NCBI GenBank assembly: GCA_016219645.1
Contig: JACRLR010000019.1
Coordinates: 103,606 to 167,605, forward strand
Source of the DNA: Nitrospirota bacterium
GTDB lineage: Bacteria; Nitrospirota; Nitrospiria; Nitrospirales; Nitrospiraceae
Direction: 5' to 3'
Length of the DNA: 64,000 nt
Numbering within the stretch: the stretch's first letter is position 1; the number at the start of each line of letters is the position of its first letter. This document shows, piece after piece, positions 26,924 to 35,764 of this stretch. Position numbers and translations under genes: made by a program. The notes below the pieces were generated by a model, which was not told the origin of the DNA, did no database searches, and was given only the letters and a program-made list of their open reading frames with translations.

Positions 26924-27337
26924 ATGCCTCTCCCCCGACCTCATGACCAGCTGGCCGGCTGTATGTGGCTTCCGCGTTTCGCAGAGAAAGCGAGACTGTC
27001 TCTCAATCATCAGCTTCCGCTTCCCTATCGACTCGCCTTTGGCAGCCCGGTCGGTGTTGACGGGCATTTTCTACGTCATTTCGGTCGCACCATCGATCAG
27101 TTCATTTCTGGCGTTCGACAGTCGGCGGATAACGCGGCGTTGGCCCGATGGTTCCTCGCGTTTCCCGGCGCCAGCCCACAACGCATTGCTGAATGGAACA
27201 GCCAAGCTACCGTGCTTGGCGCCAAGGGGCATCCCGGCTATCTGACACGCCATCTCGCCAAATGGCTGTTCTATCCCAAGTCAGTGTGGTCTCCCGTCGG
27301 CAGCATATTTGAGGCAATTGATCAGGACGAACGCTAA
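26924..27337 (+). CDS. DUF5069-family protein
   Basis: A 137-residue protein with GCMWLPRFAEKARLSL and a long middle segment that resemble the DUF5069 family, whose function is unknown. No clear ribosome site precedes the ATG, so the true start could be a little later. It follows tag by 22 bases and may share its transcript. Confidence 0.6.
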   Translation: MPLPRPHDQLAGCMWLPRFAEKARLSLNHQLPLPYRLAFGSPVGVDGHFLRHFGRTIDQFISGVRQSADNAALARWFLAFPGASPQRIAEWNSQATVLGAKGHPGYLTRHLAKWLFYPKSVWSPVGSIFEAIDQDER

Positions 27338-27415
27338 TAACGAGGGGGGAAGGCTCGAGGTTAGGGTATCCCCACCCATCTCATCCGTCTCGCGCATCTT
27401 GCTGCGGACAGCCTC

Positions 27416-28663
27416 CTAATTGGAGCTCTCCGACGAACTGACAAAGGCCTTTCGGTAGGTTGTCACTTTTTGGAGATAGTGGCGGGTCTCTTCGTAGGGC
27501 AGGTTTGCACGCAGCTGGTCATAGACGGCGGCTGGTTGGAGACTATTGATCTGGTTGACGGCTGCCACGCGGTCGCGTGAAAAGGTGCGGAACACGTTGC
27601 TCGGGCCTGTATTGTAGGCCGAAATCACGCAGTACTCGCGCGACACATTATGTGCCACGTCTTCCAGCTGGTTAAACATCAATACATTCAAATAGGCGGT
27701 TCCCAACTCCACGTTATTCTCAGGGTCGAAGAGATAATCACGTGAAGGGGCGATGTCCTGTCCTTTTGCGCGGCGATAGGCTTCGCGGCCTCCGCTGGTG
27801 GGGACGAGCTGCATGAGTCCGTAAGCCGGCGCCGAACTGACAGCGTAGGGGTTGAAGTTACTTTCCGTCCGAATGATCGCAAAGACGAGGCTTGGGCTGA
27901 TCTTATACTGCTCGGCGAACTGTTGGACGACCGGACGATATTTCTCCGCCTGTTTCTGTGGAAGGTTTGCTGCCATTTTGATCGTGACGTAGGTGGCCGT
28001 TTTCTTTGTCCCGTCTTGGTCTATGTTCCGCGTGCTGGATTTGCTGGTGAGCAAATAGTCCGCGAACGGTTCCGCATCGCCCGGCGTTCGAATCGCTCTA
28101 CTCTGCTGGTCGAGGACTAATCCAAAGAGATAGGGCTCTCTGTCTCCCGTCAGCACGATCTCCTTATCGGAAAACAAGTCGACAGATCGGGGATCTTGAG
28201 GCGTCAACAGGGTCGTCACGACGGCATTTTTCAAGCTGCGCTTGGGCTCTTGATCGTCGACTGTTTCAACGAGAATGTCCCCCTTGTCGAAGTCTACGAT
28301 CGCGCGACTTTTATAGTTCTGCGTGTACTTCACGTATTTTTTCTGCTCGGGCAGTTTGACTTCTTTCTTTCCCCATGTCTCGCCGACCTTGCCGCCGAGC
28401 GCCTCGTAGAGGGCTTTGAAATCACGTTGGGCGGCTCGGAGGTCCCTGAGCACTAACTCGGGATCGCGGGCATACTCATCGAGCCGACGCTTGGCGATCT
28501 GTCCCGGATCCTTTCCCTGGGCGAGATCGATGATAGTCTTGCCGGTCCGGCCCGAGACGACCCGCTCTGCACCGGTAAGCACACGGTCCGTTGTCTCACA
28601 GCCTGATATGAAGAAGGCGAAGGTGAAGATCACCAGCGGGGAGAGCGAAGCCGATAGACGCAT
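27416..28663 (-). CDS. Lytic transglycosylase lipoprotein (MltC-like)
   Basis: A 415-residue protein. The leader ends in the lipobox-like FISGC near residue 22. An N-terminal domain (about 30-220) is followed by the SLT fold: LVFAIIRTESNFNPYAVSSA (catalytic Glu in RTES), GLMQLVPTSGG and NVELGTAYLNVLM, then ISAYNTGPSN. These enzymes cleave the beta-1,4 bond of peptidoglycan. The layout (N-terminal domain plus C-terminal SLT) resembles MltC. Confidence 0.88.
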   Translation of the reverse strand: MRLSASLSPLVIFTFAFFISGCETTDRVLTGAERVVSGRTGKTIIDLAQGKDPGQIAKRRLDEYARDPELVLRDLRAAQRDFKALYEALGGKVGETWGKKEVKLPEQKKYVKYTQNYKSRAIVDFDKGDILVETVDDQEPKRSLKNAVVTTLLTPQDPRSVDLFSDKEIVLTGDREPYLFGLVLDQQSRAIRTPGDAEPFADYLLTSKSSTRNIDQDGTKKTATYVTIKMAANLPQKQAEKYRPVVQQFAEQYKISPSLVFAIIRTESNFNPYAVSSAPAYGLMQLVPTSGGREAYRRAKGQDIAPSRDYLFDPENNVELGTAYLNVLMFNQLEDVAHNVSREYCVISAYNTGPSNVFRTFSRDRVAAVNQINSLQPAAVYDQLRANLPYEETRHYLQKVTTYRKAFVSSSESSN

Positions 28664-28732
28664 GGGTGCATTGTACAGATTTTGTGAAAGCCTGCAAGGT
28701 TGTCGTTATGCGGGATAACGACCGTTATTTCG

Positions 28733-28840
28733 TTTGTTTGGTTTGTCTCGTTTATTTGGTTGAGCAAGACAACCAGATGAGTGAATCAAACTATATCAAC
28801 CAGACAAACCAAACAGACCAAATAAACCAGATGAACCAGC
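28733..28840. repeat. 9-nt-period inverted repeat (family C)
   Basis: Left arm units TTTGTTTGG, TTTGTCTCG, TTTATTTGG; right arm units AACCAGACA, AACCAAACA, GACCAAATA, AACCAGATG. The array sits between the uup stop and the start of the transglycosylase gene, both leftward genes. It ends about 6 bases from the uup stop. Confidence 0.78.
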
Positions 28841-28845
28841 TTCTC

Positions 28846-30696
28846 TTAGGCTTGGGACTGGCTGGCTGACTCGGTCTGTTTGCTCTCGAGTTGGGTCCAG
28901 CGGTCATAGAGCCGTTCGGCTGTGGCGCGTGCTGCCTCCAGCGCTTCGGATCGTGTCAGTAATTCTGCCGCATTGGAAGCGATGGAAGGATCTTCTACCG
29001 CTGCCTGACAGGCGGCGATGGCCTCCTCTGCCTGGACGATTCGTTGCTCCATCTTCGCCCATTCCTTCTGTTCCCGATAGGACAGGCCTGCCTTTTTGGT
29101 TTTCGGAGGTGAGTCTGATTCGGCGCGGGACGATTTAGATGGTCGTACCGACGACGCGCGAGTCTGCTCCAGCGTCGCTCGTTCCTGTGCGGACTCCCAT
29201 TGTGCATAGTCGGCAAACCATTCGGTCTGTCCTGTGCCGTCCAGCGCAAGCAGCATGGTCGAGACACGGTCTAAGAGCCATCGGTCGTGGGTTACCAGCA
29301 TCAAGGCGCCGGGGAACTCCAGCAGACTGTCCTCCAACACATCAAGCGTCGGAATATCCAAGTCGTTCGTTGGTTCGTCGAGGATCAAGAGATCGGCCGG
29401 TTGGAGCATCAGCCGTGCGATGAGGAGCCGCGCCTGTTCGCCTCCGGAGAGGCGGGAGACCGGGAGATCCAACTGCTCAGGCCGGAAGAGAAATCGTTTC
29501 GCCCAGGAGACGAGGTGCACCGAGCGTTCTTGATAGACGACCGCATCACCATGTGGGGCGAGGGCTCGGCGGAGAGAAGAGGATTGATCCAGTGATTCGC
29601 GGTGCTGCTCGAACGTAACGACACGCAGTTTGTCTGCGCGGGTGATGGTGCCCGAATCCGGCTGGAGTGTGCCCGCCACCAGTTTGAGCAGGGTGCTCTT
29701 TCCGCTGCCATTCGGCCCCAGCAACCCAAGCCGCTGTCCCGGCCCGAGCAGCAGATCGAGATCCTTGACGATCTGCTTCCCCCCGAGCGATTTGCAGAGT
29801 TGTGTGGCCTCGACCAACTGTTTTGACCTGCGCCCTGATGCGGTGAAATTGATGCCGGCTGGGCCTTGGTCTTTTCGGGCTTCGGCGCTATTCAGTTCTT
29901 CGATCATACGGCCTGCTGAATCGATTCGCGATTTGGCTTTTGTCGTGCGGGCTTTGGGGCCACGCCGGAGCCACTCCACCTCGCGGCGGACACGATTCGC
30001 TAACGACGCCTCGTAGTTCGCCTGCGCATGAAGTGCGGCATCCCGCTGTTCCAGGAAATCGCTGTAGTTACCTTTAGCTTCGAACACCCCAGTCGGATAA
30101 CTGCGATTGATCTCGATCATCCGAGACGTCACCGCTTGCAGAAAACGCCGATCATGGCTGACGACGAGAAAGGCGCGGGCTTGGGCCCGTAACAGTCGTT
30201 CCAGCCACAGAATACCCTCGAGATCCAAATGGTTGGTCGGCTCGTCCATCAGCAAGACGTCCGGTTCCAGCATCAGCGATCGGACGATGGCCAGGCGTTT
30301 CTTCCACCCTCCGGAGAGCGTACCCACTGATTGGTCGGTTGTGGGAAATTCACCCAGGCTGAGCGCTGCAGCTGTGCGACCACTGTGGTCGTGTGGGTCC
30401 AGCCCTTCGTCGATGAGGACCTGTGCGAGCACCTCTTCAATCGTATGTGCTTCGTCAAGCGAGGGTTCTTGCGGCACATAGCCGATGCGAAGTTGCCGGC
30501 GCATCGATCTGGTTCCCTCATCCGGTTCTTCGAGTCCCGCCATGATCTTGAGCAGGGTCGATTTGCCGGAGCCATTCGGTCCGACCAGTCCGACATGATC
30601 GCCCTCGGCCAACCCGACCGATAAATCGGCAAACAAGGGTTTGACCCCGTAGCTTTTGCTGATGGACTCGCAGCTCAAGAGAATTGTCGGTGGCAT
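28846..30696 (-). CDS. uup: ABC-F family ATPase (Uup-like)
   Basis: The start at 30696 (MPPTILLSCESISKSYG) is preferred over the ORF start 24 bases upstream because it matches the family N-terminus. The 616-residue protein has two ABC domains: Walker A GPNGSGKSTLL twice, signatures LSGGWKKRLA and LSGGEQARLL, and Walker B LLMDEPTNHLDLEG and LLILDEPTNDLDIP. A C-terminal helical extension follows. ABC-F proteins act on ribosomes or DNA rather than in transport; Uup is tied to transposon excision and translation. Start of the gene lies just left of a family A repeat region. Confidence 0.9.
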   Translation of the reverse strand: MPPTILLSCESISKSYGVKPLFADLSVGLAEGDHVGLVGPNGSGKSTLLKIMAGLEEPDEGTRSMRRQLRIGYVPQEPSLDEAHTIEEVLAQVLIDEGLDPHDHSGRTAAALSLGEFPTTDQSVGTLSGGWKKRLAIVRSLMLEPDVLLMDEPTNHLDLEGILWLERLLRAQARAFLVVSHDRRFLQAVTSRMIEINRSYPTGVFEAKGNYSDFLEQRDAALHAQANYEASLANRVRREVEWLRRGPKARTTKAKSRIDSAGRMIEELNSAEARKDQGPAGINFTASGRRSKQLVEATQLCKSLGGKQIVKDLDLLLGPGQRLGLLGPNGSGKSTLLKLVAGTLQPDSGTITRADKLRVVTFEQHRESLDQSSSLRRALAPHGDAVVYQERSVHLVSWAKRFLFRPEQLDLPVSRLSGGEQARLLIARLMLQPADLLILDEPTNDLDIPTLDVLEDSLLEFPGALMLVTHDRWLLDRVSTMLLALDGTGQTEWFADYAQWESAQERATLEQTRASSVRPSKSSRAESDSPPKTKKAGLSYREQKEWAKMEQRIVQAEEAIAACQAAVEDPSIASNAAELLTRSEALEAARATAERLYDRWTQLESKQTESASQSQA

Positions 30697-30840
30697 AGCG
30701 CTACAGACCGAATGAAACAATGAGTAATCGGCTGATGAACGATCGGGCAGGACTGTTCACGCCAGGCTGGATCGCACAGGTTGAGTGTACGGGGCGGAGA
30801 GCAGAACTGCAAGGGGAGGGGATGGAAGCCTGATGATCTT

Positions 30841-30900
30841 CTTTGCTCGCGCAACGCGCGGCCTCCGAAGGCCTCGTTGGACGCGCGCAATAGAGGATCA
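30841..30900. repeat. Family A module 1 core
   Basis: TTGCTCGCGCAACGCGCGGC followed by CCTCGTTGGACGCGCGCAAT matches the module 1 core with weak or lost outer arms. Confidence 0.7.
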
Positions 30901-30944
30901 ACCAGCCCACCCTCGAGGGGGAATAGGGGGAAGATGAGAGCGCG

Positions 30945-31156
30945 CAAGCAACCACCCTTTTTGCTCGCAGGGCCCCCACGACAAAAGAAATGGAATGGCA
31001 CCCACGTTGGTTCTGTGCTCCCGGAACGCGCGCCCTAAGAAGGGCCTCGTTCGACGGCCGCACGTACACCAACATGGGTGCCATCCAAGAAACGAAAAGC
31101 TAGCGAGCTTGGAAGGATCAATTAGGTGCATGGTGGTCGCCCGATGTGCGCAACGG
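30945..31156. repeat. Family A module 2 interrupted by a module 1 hairpin
   Basis: A module 2 left half (ACCACCCTTTTTGCTCGCAG) and right half (GGTGGTCGCCCGATGTGCGC, about 31132-31151) flank a complete module 1. That inner module has arms ATGGCACCCACGTTGGT (30995-31011) and ACCAACATGGGTGCCAT (31068-31084), complementary except for one mismatch. It looks like one element inserted into another. Confidence 0.7.
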
Positions 31157-31406
31157 AGACCACAACCAGTCACCTCGCTGACGGTGGTGAGGAGATTTGC
31201 GTTACGTCTTACTCAATACGCGCAGTGGAAGATCAATCAGTTCCCATCCCGAGAAGTCAAAAAGATTGGAAGGTCACCCGTAGGCAGCTCGTATCGCATG
31301 TCCCGTCCGTTCCCAGGTCTCATGTTTACGAACCTCGTGGGGTTGAAACGGCAACGAGCATGGCGGTATGCTCTGAAACATCTGTGGCGAGTGCTACAAA
31401 TAGAAA

Positions 31407-31435
31407 CTGGCCGATCAGGATCTTGGACGGATCGG
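31407..31435 (+). promoter_or_regulatory. Stem-loop in the leader of the hemoglobin gene
   Basis: GGCCGATC (31407-31414) pairs perfectly with GATCGGCC (31428-31435) around a 13-base loop, ending 45 bases before the start codon. It may influence expression; there is no direct evidence. Confidence 0.35.
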
Positions 31436-31480
31436 CCTACGCGTTGTCAGTCATGTTCTAAAAACAAGAGGAGGATCTTA

Positions 31481-31852
31481 ATGAGCCAAAAGTCACTCTA
31501 TGAACGTCTTGGTGGGTACGATGGTATTACAACCTTTGCAAACGACCTGCTGCCACGTTTGCAAAACGATTCACAATTGGGGCGCTTCTGGAAAAATCGG
31601 GGGGACGACGGGATCGCGAGAGAAAAGCAATTACTGGTTGATTTCTTGTGCTCTTCTGCCGGTGGCCCGATGTACTACACCGGACGTGACATGAAACTGT
31701 CCCATGTGGGCATGAAGATCAGCGAAGCCGACTGGTCGATCTTCTTGCGCCACGCCGGAGCGACGATGAGCGCCTTAAAGGTTCCCAAACAAGAATGTGA
31801 TGACATTGTCGCATTCGTGCAGGGCCTGAAAAAAGACATCGTAGAAGCATAA
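31481..31852 (+). CDS. Truncated hemoglobin (group I-like)
   Basis: A strong GAGGAGGATCTTA precedes the ATG, giving 123 residues. The protein has the 2-on-2 globin layout: LYERLGGYDGITTFANDLLP at the start, the FLCSSAGGPMYYTGRDMKLS region where the distal pocket begins, then the proximal His in LSHVGMKI (about residue 76). Group I members bind O2 or NO and often detoxify reactive nitrogen, which suits an organism handling nitrite. It is transcribed alone and ends before a strong hairpin. Confidence 0.92.
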   Translation: MSQKSLYERLGGYDGITTFANDLLPRLQNDSQLGRFWKNRGDDGIAREKQLLVDFLCSSAGGPMYYTGRDMKLSHVGMKISEADWSIFLRHAGATMSALKVPKQECDDIVAFVQGLKKDIVEA

Positions 31853-31911
31853 GCGGGCGCTCAAAATCGAGATTAGTCGACGGACAGGCCTCGGCAGATT
31901 CGCCTCGACTG

Positions 31912-31956
31912 AACGCACCGATGACGCACGCGCTTAAGCGCGCTCATCGGTGCGTT
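31912..31956 (+). terminator. Strong hairpin after the hemoglobin gene
   Basis: AACGCACCGATGA and CGCACGCGC on the left pair with GCGCGC and TCATCGGTGCGTT on the right around the loop TTAA. No T-run follows. A terminator role is likely from position. Confidence 0.65.
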
Positions 31957-32007
31957 GGGCGTCATACAAGGCTAACTCCTCTTCAGCTCAATCCTTGACC
32001 AGACGGG

Positions 32008-32027
32008 CTATACGTATGGGGTATATG
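32008..32027 (+). promoter_or_regulatory. Possible CsoR-type operator upstream of copper genes
   Basis: The sequence TATACGTATGGGGTATAT resembles AT-rich, G-tract-centred operators seen for CsoR-type copper repressors; one half (ATACCCC on the other strand) matches well. It lies ~40 bases before the first copper-island gene, and no csoR gene is in this window. Low certainty. Confidence 0.25.
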
Positions 32028-32063
32028 GTTGACGGCTGGGATGGAGAGGGGTAGACTGACGCC

Positions 32064-32435
32064 ATGCGAATCCATGCGCATCGTTCCCTTTCGGTTCTGG
32101 CCTGCACGCTTGTCGTGCTCTTTTTTGCGTTGAGCTTCAATGCCTATGCCTGCCTCCTGCCGGTGAATGGTGCTCCAGCTGCCGCAATGGGCAATGGCTG
32201 TTCGACTCCGGACGAACAACCGGTCTATCAGTTCTGCGATGCGTTTAAGACGCTTGGCGTCCAGTCTGCCGATAAGCTCCAGCTCGATAGCGACTATCAG
32301 ACGCTCTGTTCTGAAGACAGCGCCTCGTTAGTACTTCTTGCCGTCCTTACGTCATCATGCAGCCGCTTGTCCGACCATCCTATCGTCGGCCCCCCACAGG
32401 ATCTCCTGCTCAAGATTTCCGTGCTTCGCATCTGA
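32064..32435 (+). CDS. Small exported protein, copper-island lead gene 1
   Basis: A 123-residue protein with a signal peptide (about residues 10-29, LACTLVVLFFALSFNAYAC). The mature part contains several Cys and ends DLLLKISVLRI. A second gene in the island, at 39166, ends SIRSSSVLRI and likewise has an N-terminal signal, Cys and Met residues. The pair may be periplasmic copper-binding accessories; the family is not one I recognise. It stands directly before the RND efflux operon. Confidence 0.6.
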   Translation: MRIHAHRSLSVLACTLVVLFFALSFNAYACLLPVNGAPAAAMGNGCSTPDEQPVYQFCDAFKTLGVQSADKLQLDSDYQTLCSEDSASLVLLAVLTSSCSRLSDHPIVGPPQDLLLKISVLRI

Positions 32436-32592
32436 TCTTCCCCTCCCATACCACGCGATTGCTCCTTGGCTATTACGTGTAATGTTCGACGCTCAGTTTG
32501 AGCGATCGGCCTGACGTCTAATCCTCTCCGCTTTTAAGGGTCGGAGCACAGACAGGGCCTCGAACATGTGGGAATTCTGGGAGGTCATTGCC

Positions 32593-33882
32593 ATGAGACC
32601 GAATAGACGACGTCGCTGTGTGGTGGTCGCGGCAGTGCTGATGCTTTTTTTGAGCAATGGGCTAGCGAGAGCGCAGGATTCCGACTCTGTGCCGCGGAAC
32701 AGGCTGGTGCTGCAGGAATTGATCCAAGCAGTTCTGGCTCGGAATCCCGAGCTTGTCGCAGCACGTAAGCAATGGGAAGCAGCCACAAACCGGATTGCGC
32801 AGGCGCAGGCATTGGATGACCCTACCCTGTCCGTCCAGCTGTGGAACATCCCGCAGCCCTTCAAGGCCACGCAAGCGGACAATACGATCTTCGGTCTCTC
32901 GCAGAATCTCCCCTTCCCCGGTAAACGTTCGCTCAAAGGCGAGGTCGCGAGCCGTTCTGCCGAGATGACCGAGCAGGCGGTCCGCGCAAAGGAGCGGGAA
33001 CTCGTCGCCCGTTTGAAGCAAGCCTACTACGATCTGTTTCTCGCCCAGAAGGCGGTCCAGATTCATCATGAACAGGTCGAACTGCTCAGACAGTTTGTGG
33101 AGATTACAAACTCGAAGTTCCGTGCGGGGAAGGGGAGCCAGGCCGATGTCCTCAAGGCCCAAGTCGAGCTGTCCCTGTTGTTCCAATATCGCCCCGCGCT
33201 GGACCAGCGTCGAGTAACCACCGAGGCGATGCTGAATACGCTGCTCGACCGAGACCCCGCGTCGCCCTTGGGTCTTGCGGAGGAACCGGCTCATCTGCCG
33301 TTCACGCAGCCCGCCGACGATCTGCACAGTCTTGCGCTGAACGAAAGGCCGGAGATCAAAGCCGCCGAGCTGGATGTGCAGCGGAACGAGCAGTCCCATG
33401 CGCTGGCCCAGCGTCAGTACTACCCGGACTTCAACGTGGCGTTTCAGCGCTTCCAGAACTATCAGGCCAACGACGGGTTCGGCGCCTATGTGGCGATGAG
33501 TATTCCCTTCGCGTTCTGGACCAAACCGAAGTACGACGCAGGTGTGCAGGAGGCAGCGGCGGCAGTCGCAGTCGCGCGGGCACAACAACATACCGTGGAG
33601 AACCTGACCAGATTTCAGATTAACGACCTTCTGGCCAAGCTCCGGGCGACCGACCAGGTGGCCACGTTGTACCGCACCACCATCCTGCCACAGGCCGAGC
33701 AGAGTCTGGAGGCGGCACGAGTCGGATATCGTGCAGGCAAAGCAGGGTTTCTGGATCTGATCGATACCCAGCGAGCCTGGCGGGGATTTCAGCTTGAGTA
33801 TTTCAAGGCCCTTGTGGACCGCCAGTATCGGTTGGCTGAACTTGAGCAGGTCGTCGGCACCAGTCTCGATCGGCAGAGCTAA
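32593..33882 (+). CDS. TolC-family outer-membrane efflux protein (CusC/CzcC-like)
   Basis: ATG 32593 has GGGAGG upstream and gives 429 residues with a signal peptide (about 8-29). The long periodic helical repeats and the phrase VEISKFRAGKGSQADVLKAQ-like segments (SKFRAGKGSQADVLKAQVEL) mark the TolC fold, with two homologous halves (a second YRAGKAGFLDLIDTQRA near residue 385). It provides the outer-membrane duct for the RND complex encoded downstream. Ends 22 bases before the adaptor gene. Confidence 0.9.
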   Translation: MRPNRRRRCVVVAAVLMLFLSNGLARAQDSDSVPRNRLVLQELIQAVLARNPELVAARKQWEAATNRIAQAQALDDPTLSVQLWNIPQPFKATQADNTIFGLSQNLPFPGKRSLKGEVASRSAEMTEQAVRAKERELVARLKQAYYDLFLAQKAVQIHHEQVELLRQFVEITNSKFRAGKGSQADVLKAQVELSLLFQYRPALDQRRVTTEAMLNTLLDRDPASPLGLAEEPAHLPFTQPADDLHSLALNERPEIKAAELDVQRNEQSHALAQRQYYPDFNVAFQRFQNYQANDGFGAYVAMSIPFAFWTKPKYDAGVQEAAAAVAVARAQQHTVENLTRFQINDLLAKLRATDQVATLYRTTILPQAEQSLEAARVGYRAGKAGFLDLIDTQRAWRGFQLEYFKALVDRQYRLAELEQVVGTSLDRQS

Positions 33883-33904
33883 TGTAATCATCAAGGAGGA
33901 GCAC

Positions 33905-35758
33905 ATGAATCAGCACACATACAGGAAAAATTTTGTGGTCGGCGCTGTGGCGGTCAGTGTGGTCGCTGGAGTCGCTGCCGGTTTCTTCATCGCCCACAAA
34001 AGCATGGATGACATGGCCATGGGAACAGAGGTCGCCTCGGCGACCTCGGGGCGGGCGGGTGACAGGGGAATAGGGGACGTCTTGGCGTCCCCAGGGTGGG
34101 CGGGTGAGATAGATGACATGAAGCAAACGGATATGAAGGGAATGTCTATGCCTGGCATGCCAGGCATGTCCGCCGCGCCATCCGGGGCCGTGGTGGTTCC
34201 GGCTGTGACCAGACAGTTGATCGGGGTCCGAAGCGCGCCGGCGAGCGTGGCGGTATTAGGACAAGAGATTCGCGCGGTCGGCACGGTTGGCTACGACGAA
34301 CGGGGACTCACGCAGGTCACATTGAAAACTTCCGGGTGGGTACGAGAGGTCTTTGTCAATTCGATCGGCCGTCCCGTACGCAAAGGCGAACCACTCTTTA
34401 CGCTCTATTCGCCGGATCTTCTGGCCACGCAGGACGAGTATCTCCTCGCCGTGAAAACGCAGGGCCAACTGGCTACCAGTCCGCTCGGTGAGGCGAAAGC
34501 CAACGCATCGTCCCTCGTGGCCAGTGCACGGGAACGCCTGAAACTGTGGGACGTCACCGATCAGCAAATCGCTTCGTTGGATCGCCGGGGTAAGGCAGAG
34601 CCGCTGCTCATGGTCTATGCCCCATCCTCCGGGATTGTCCTCAAGCGTGAGGCCTTGCCGGGAAAATATGTGGAGCCAGGCACGACACTGTATGAGATTG
34701 CGGATCTCTCCCGGGTCTGGATCTCCGCCGACATCTATGAGTCCGAGGTTGCGGCGGTCAGACGGAACCAACCGGCTTCCGTCACCTTCGCCGCTTATCC
34801 AGGAGAAACGTTTCAGGGTACGGTCTCGTATGTGTACCCCACGCTGAATACCGAGGCTCGCACCGTGCGGGTGCGAGTGGAATTGCCGAATCCATGGTTG
34901 AAGCTGAAACCCGGCATGTACGGGAACGTGACCCTGCAAACCGATGAGACCAGGGTTTTGGTCGTGCCCAAGGAAGCGGTGTTGGAGACGGGCCTTCGTC
35001 AACTCGTATTTCTGGACCGTGGCGAAGGAGCATATGCACCCTATCCGGTCAAACTGGGTCGTCGTAATCAGGATTCGGTTGAAGTGCTGGAGGGAATCAA
35101 GGAGGGGGATCGGATCGTGACGTCGGCCAATTTCTTATTGGATGCGGAGAGCAAGTTAACCTCGGCGTCGAGCATGCAGGCCATGATGGGCCGGATCGGC
35201 ATGGGCGATTGGCAGATGCGCGGTGCTTACGAGGGCAAGATGGAAGGCATGGACATGAGCGATATGAAAGGGATGGAGGGAATGCAAGACATGAAGGGGA
35301 TGGAAGGCATGCCGGGCATGCAGATGGGGGATATGAAGGGCATGGAGGGGATGAAAGGGATGGAAGGCATGAAGGGGATGGAGAATATGCCTGGCATGGA
35401 AATGGGGAGTAACAAAGAAATGAAAGGAGCTGGGACCCGCCAGGCAGCCGGACTATCCCTCACGTTGAATACAGCACCGGAAAATCCCAAGGCCGGTGAC
35501 GTGCTGCTCAAGCTCAACCTGACAGATCAGGCCGGCAAACCGGTGACCAATGCACAAGTTGTGTTCGTCTACACGATGCCGATGCCGGGCATGACCGATT
35601 CCAAGGCGGCGGCGCACCATACCAAGGATGGGCTCTACGAAGGGAAGGTCATGTTCGGCATGGGCGGTACCTGGGTGGTGACGGTCAATGTGACGGTACC
35701 AGGGCGACCGCCCATTGCCGAAAAGTATCAGTTCTCGGTCGCTGGGGGGGGCATGTAA
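33905..35758 (+). CDS. cusB: RND efflux periplasmic adaptor (CusB-like) with Met-rich and YtkA-like C-terminal parts
   Basis: The ATG at 33905 follows AAGGAGGAGCAC. The 617-residue protein begins with a membrane anchor (about 10-30). The adaptor domains (about 95-430) contain SPDLLATQDEYLLAVKTQG, APSSGIVLKREALPGKYVEP and RVWISADIYESEVAAVRRNQ. Residues ~445-508 are an array of Met-Gly/Glu motifs (GMEGM, DMKGM), typical of Cu(I)/Ag(I) binding. The last ~100 residues (LTLNTAPENPKAGDVLLKLN, then MPGMTD) resemble the FixH/YtkA-like domain. A further Met-rich patch is at ~30-95. This combined form is unusual. Two short palindromes at 34030-34092 sit in the coding sequence. Confidence 0.88.
   Translation: MNQHTYRKNFVVGAVAVSVVAGVAAGFFIAHKSMDDMAMGTEVASATSGRAGDRGIGDVLASPGWAGEIDDMKQTDMKGMSMPGMPGMSAAPSGAVVVPAVTRQLIGVRSAPASVAVLGQEIRAVGTVGYDERGLTQVTLKTSGWVREVFVNSIGRPVRKGEPLFTLYSPDLLATQDEYLLAVKTQGQLATSPLGEAKANASSLVASARERLKLWDVTDQQIASLDRRGKAEPLLMVYAPSSGIVLKREALPGKYVEPGTTLYEIADLSRVWISADIYESEVAAVRRNQPASVTFAAYPGETFQGTVSYVYPTLNTEARTVRVRVELPNPWLKLKPGMYGNVTLQTDETRVLVVPKEAVLETGLRQLVFLDRGEGAYAPYPVKLGRRNQDSVEVLEGIKEGDRIVTSANFLLDAESKLTSASSMQAMMGRIGMGDWQMRGAYEGKMEGMDMSDMKGMEGMQDMKGMEGMPGMQMGDMKGMEGMKGMEGMKGMENMPGMEMGSNKEMKGAGTRQAAGLSLTLNTAPENPKAGDVLLKLNLTDQAGKPVTNAQVVFVYTMPMPGMTDSKAAAHHTKDGLYEGKVMFGMGGTWVVTVNVTVPGRPPIAEKYQFSVAGGGM
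34030..34092. repeat. Pair of short palindromes inside the adaptor gene
   Basis: GGTCGCCTCGGCGACC (34030-34045) and GGGGACGTCTTGGCGTCCCC (34073-34092) lie in the poorly conserved, linker-like part. They read in frame. They may be a small inserted repeat. Confidence 0.45.
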
Positions 35759-35764
35759 TCCACC

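Larger units (their letters stand above)
30697..31480. other. 784-base spacer with nested family A hairpins
   Basis: No gene I can support, although a long frame runs through the repeats into the hemoglobin gene. Repeats occupy 30841-31156. The last ~300 bases hold the hemoglobin leader with the stem-loop noted separately. Confidence 0.5.

Noticed and set aside
28733..28840. CRISPR array
   Set aside because: The repeat unit is 9 nt with no spacers and folds as an inverted repeat; no cas genes are present.
30995..31480. Long frame continuous with the hemoglobin gene, giving a ~285-residue protein
   Set aside because: The upstream part is translated family A repeat and leader; a strong ribosome site and conserved globin start support ATG 31481.
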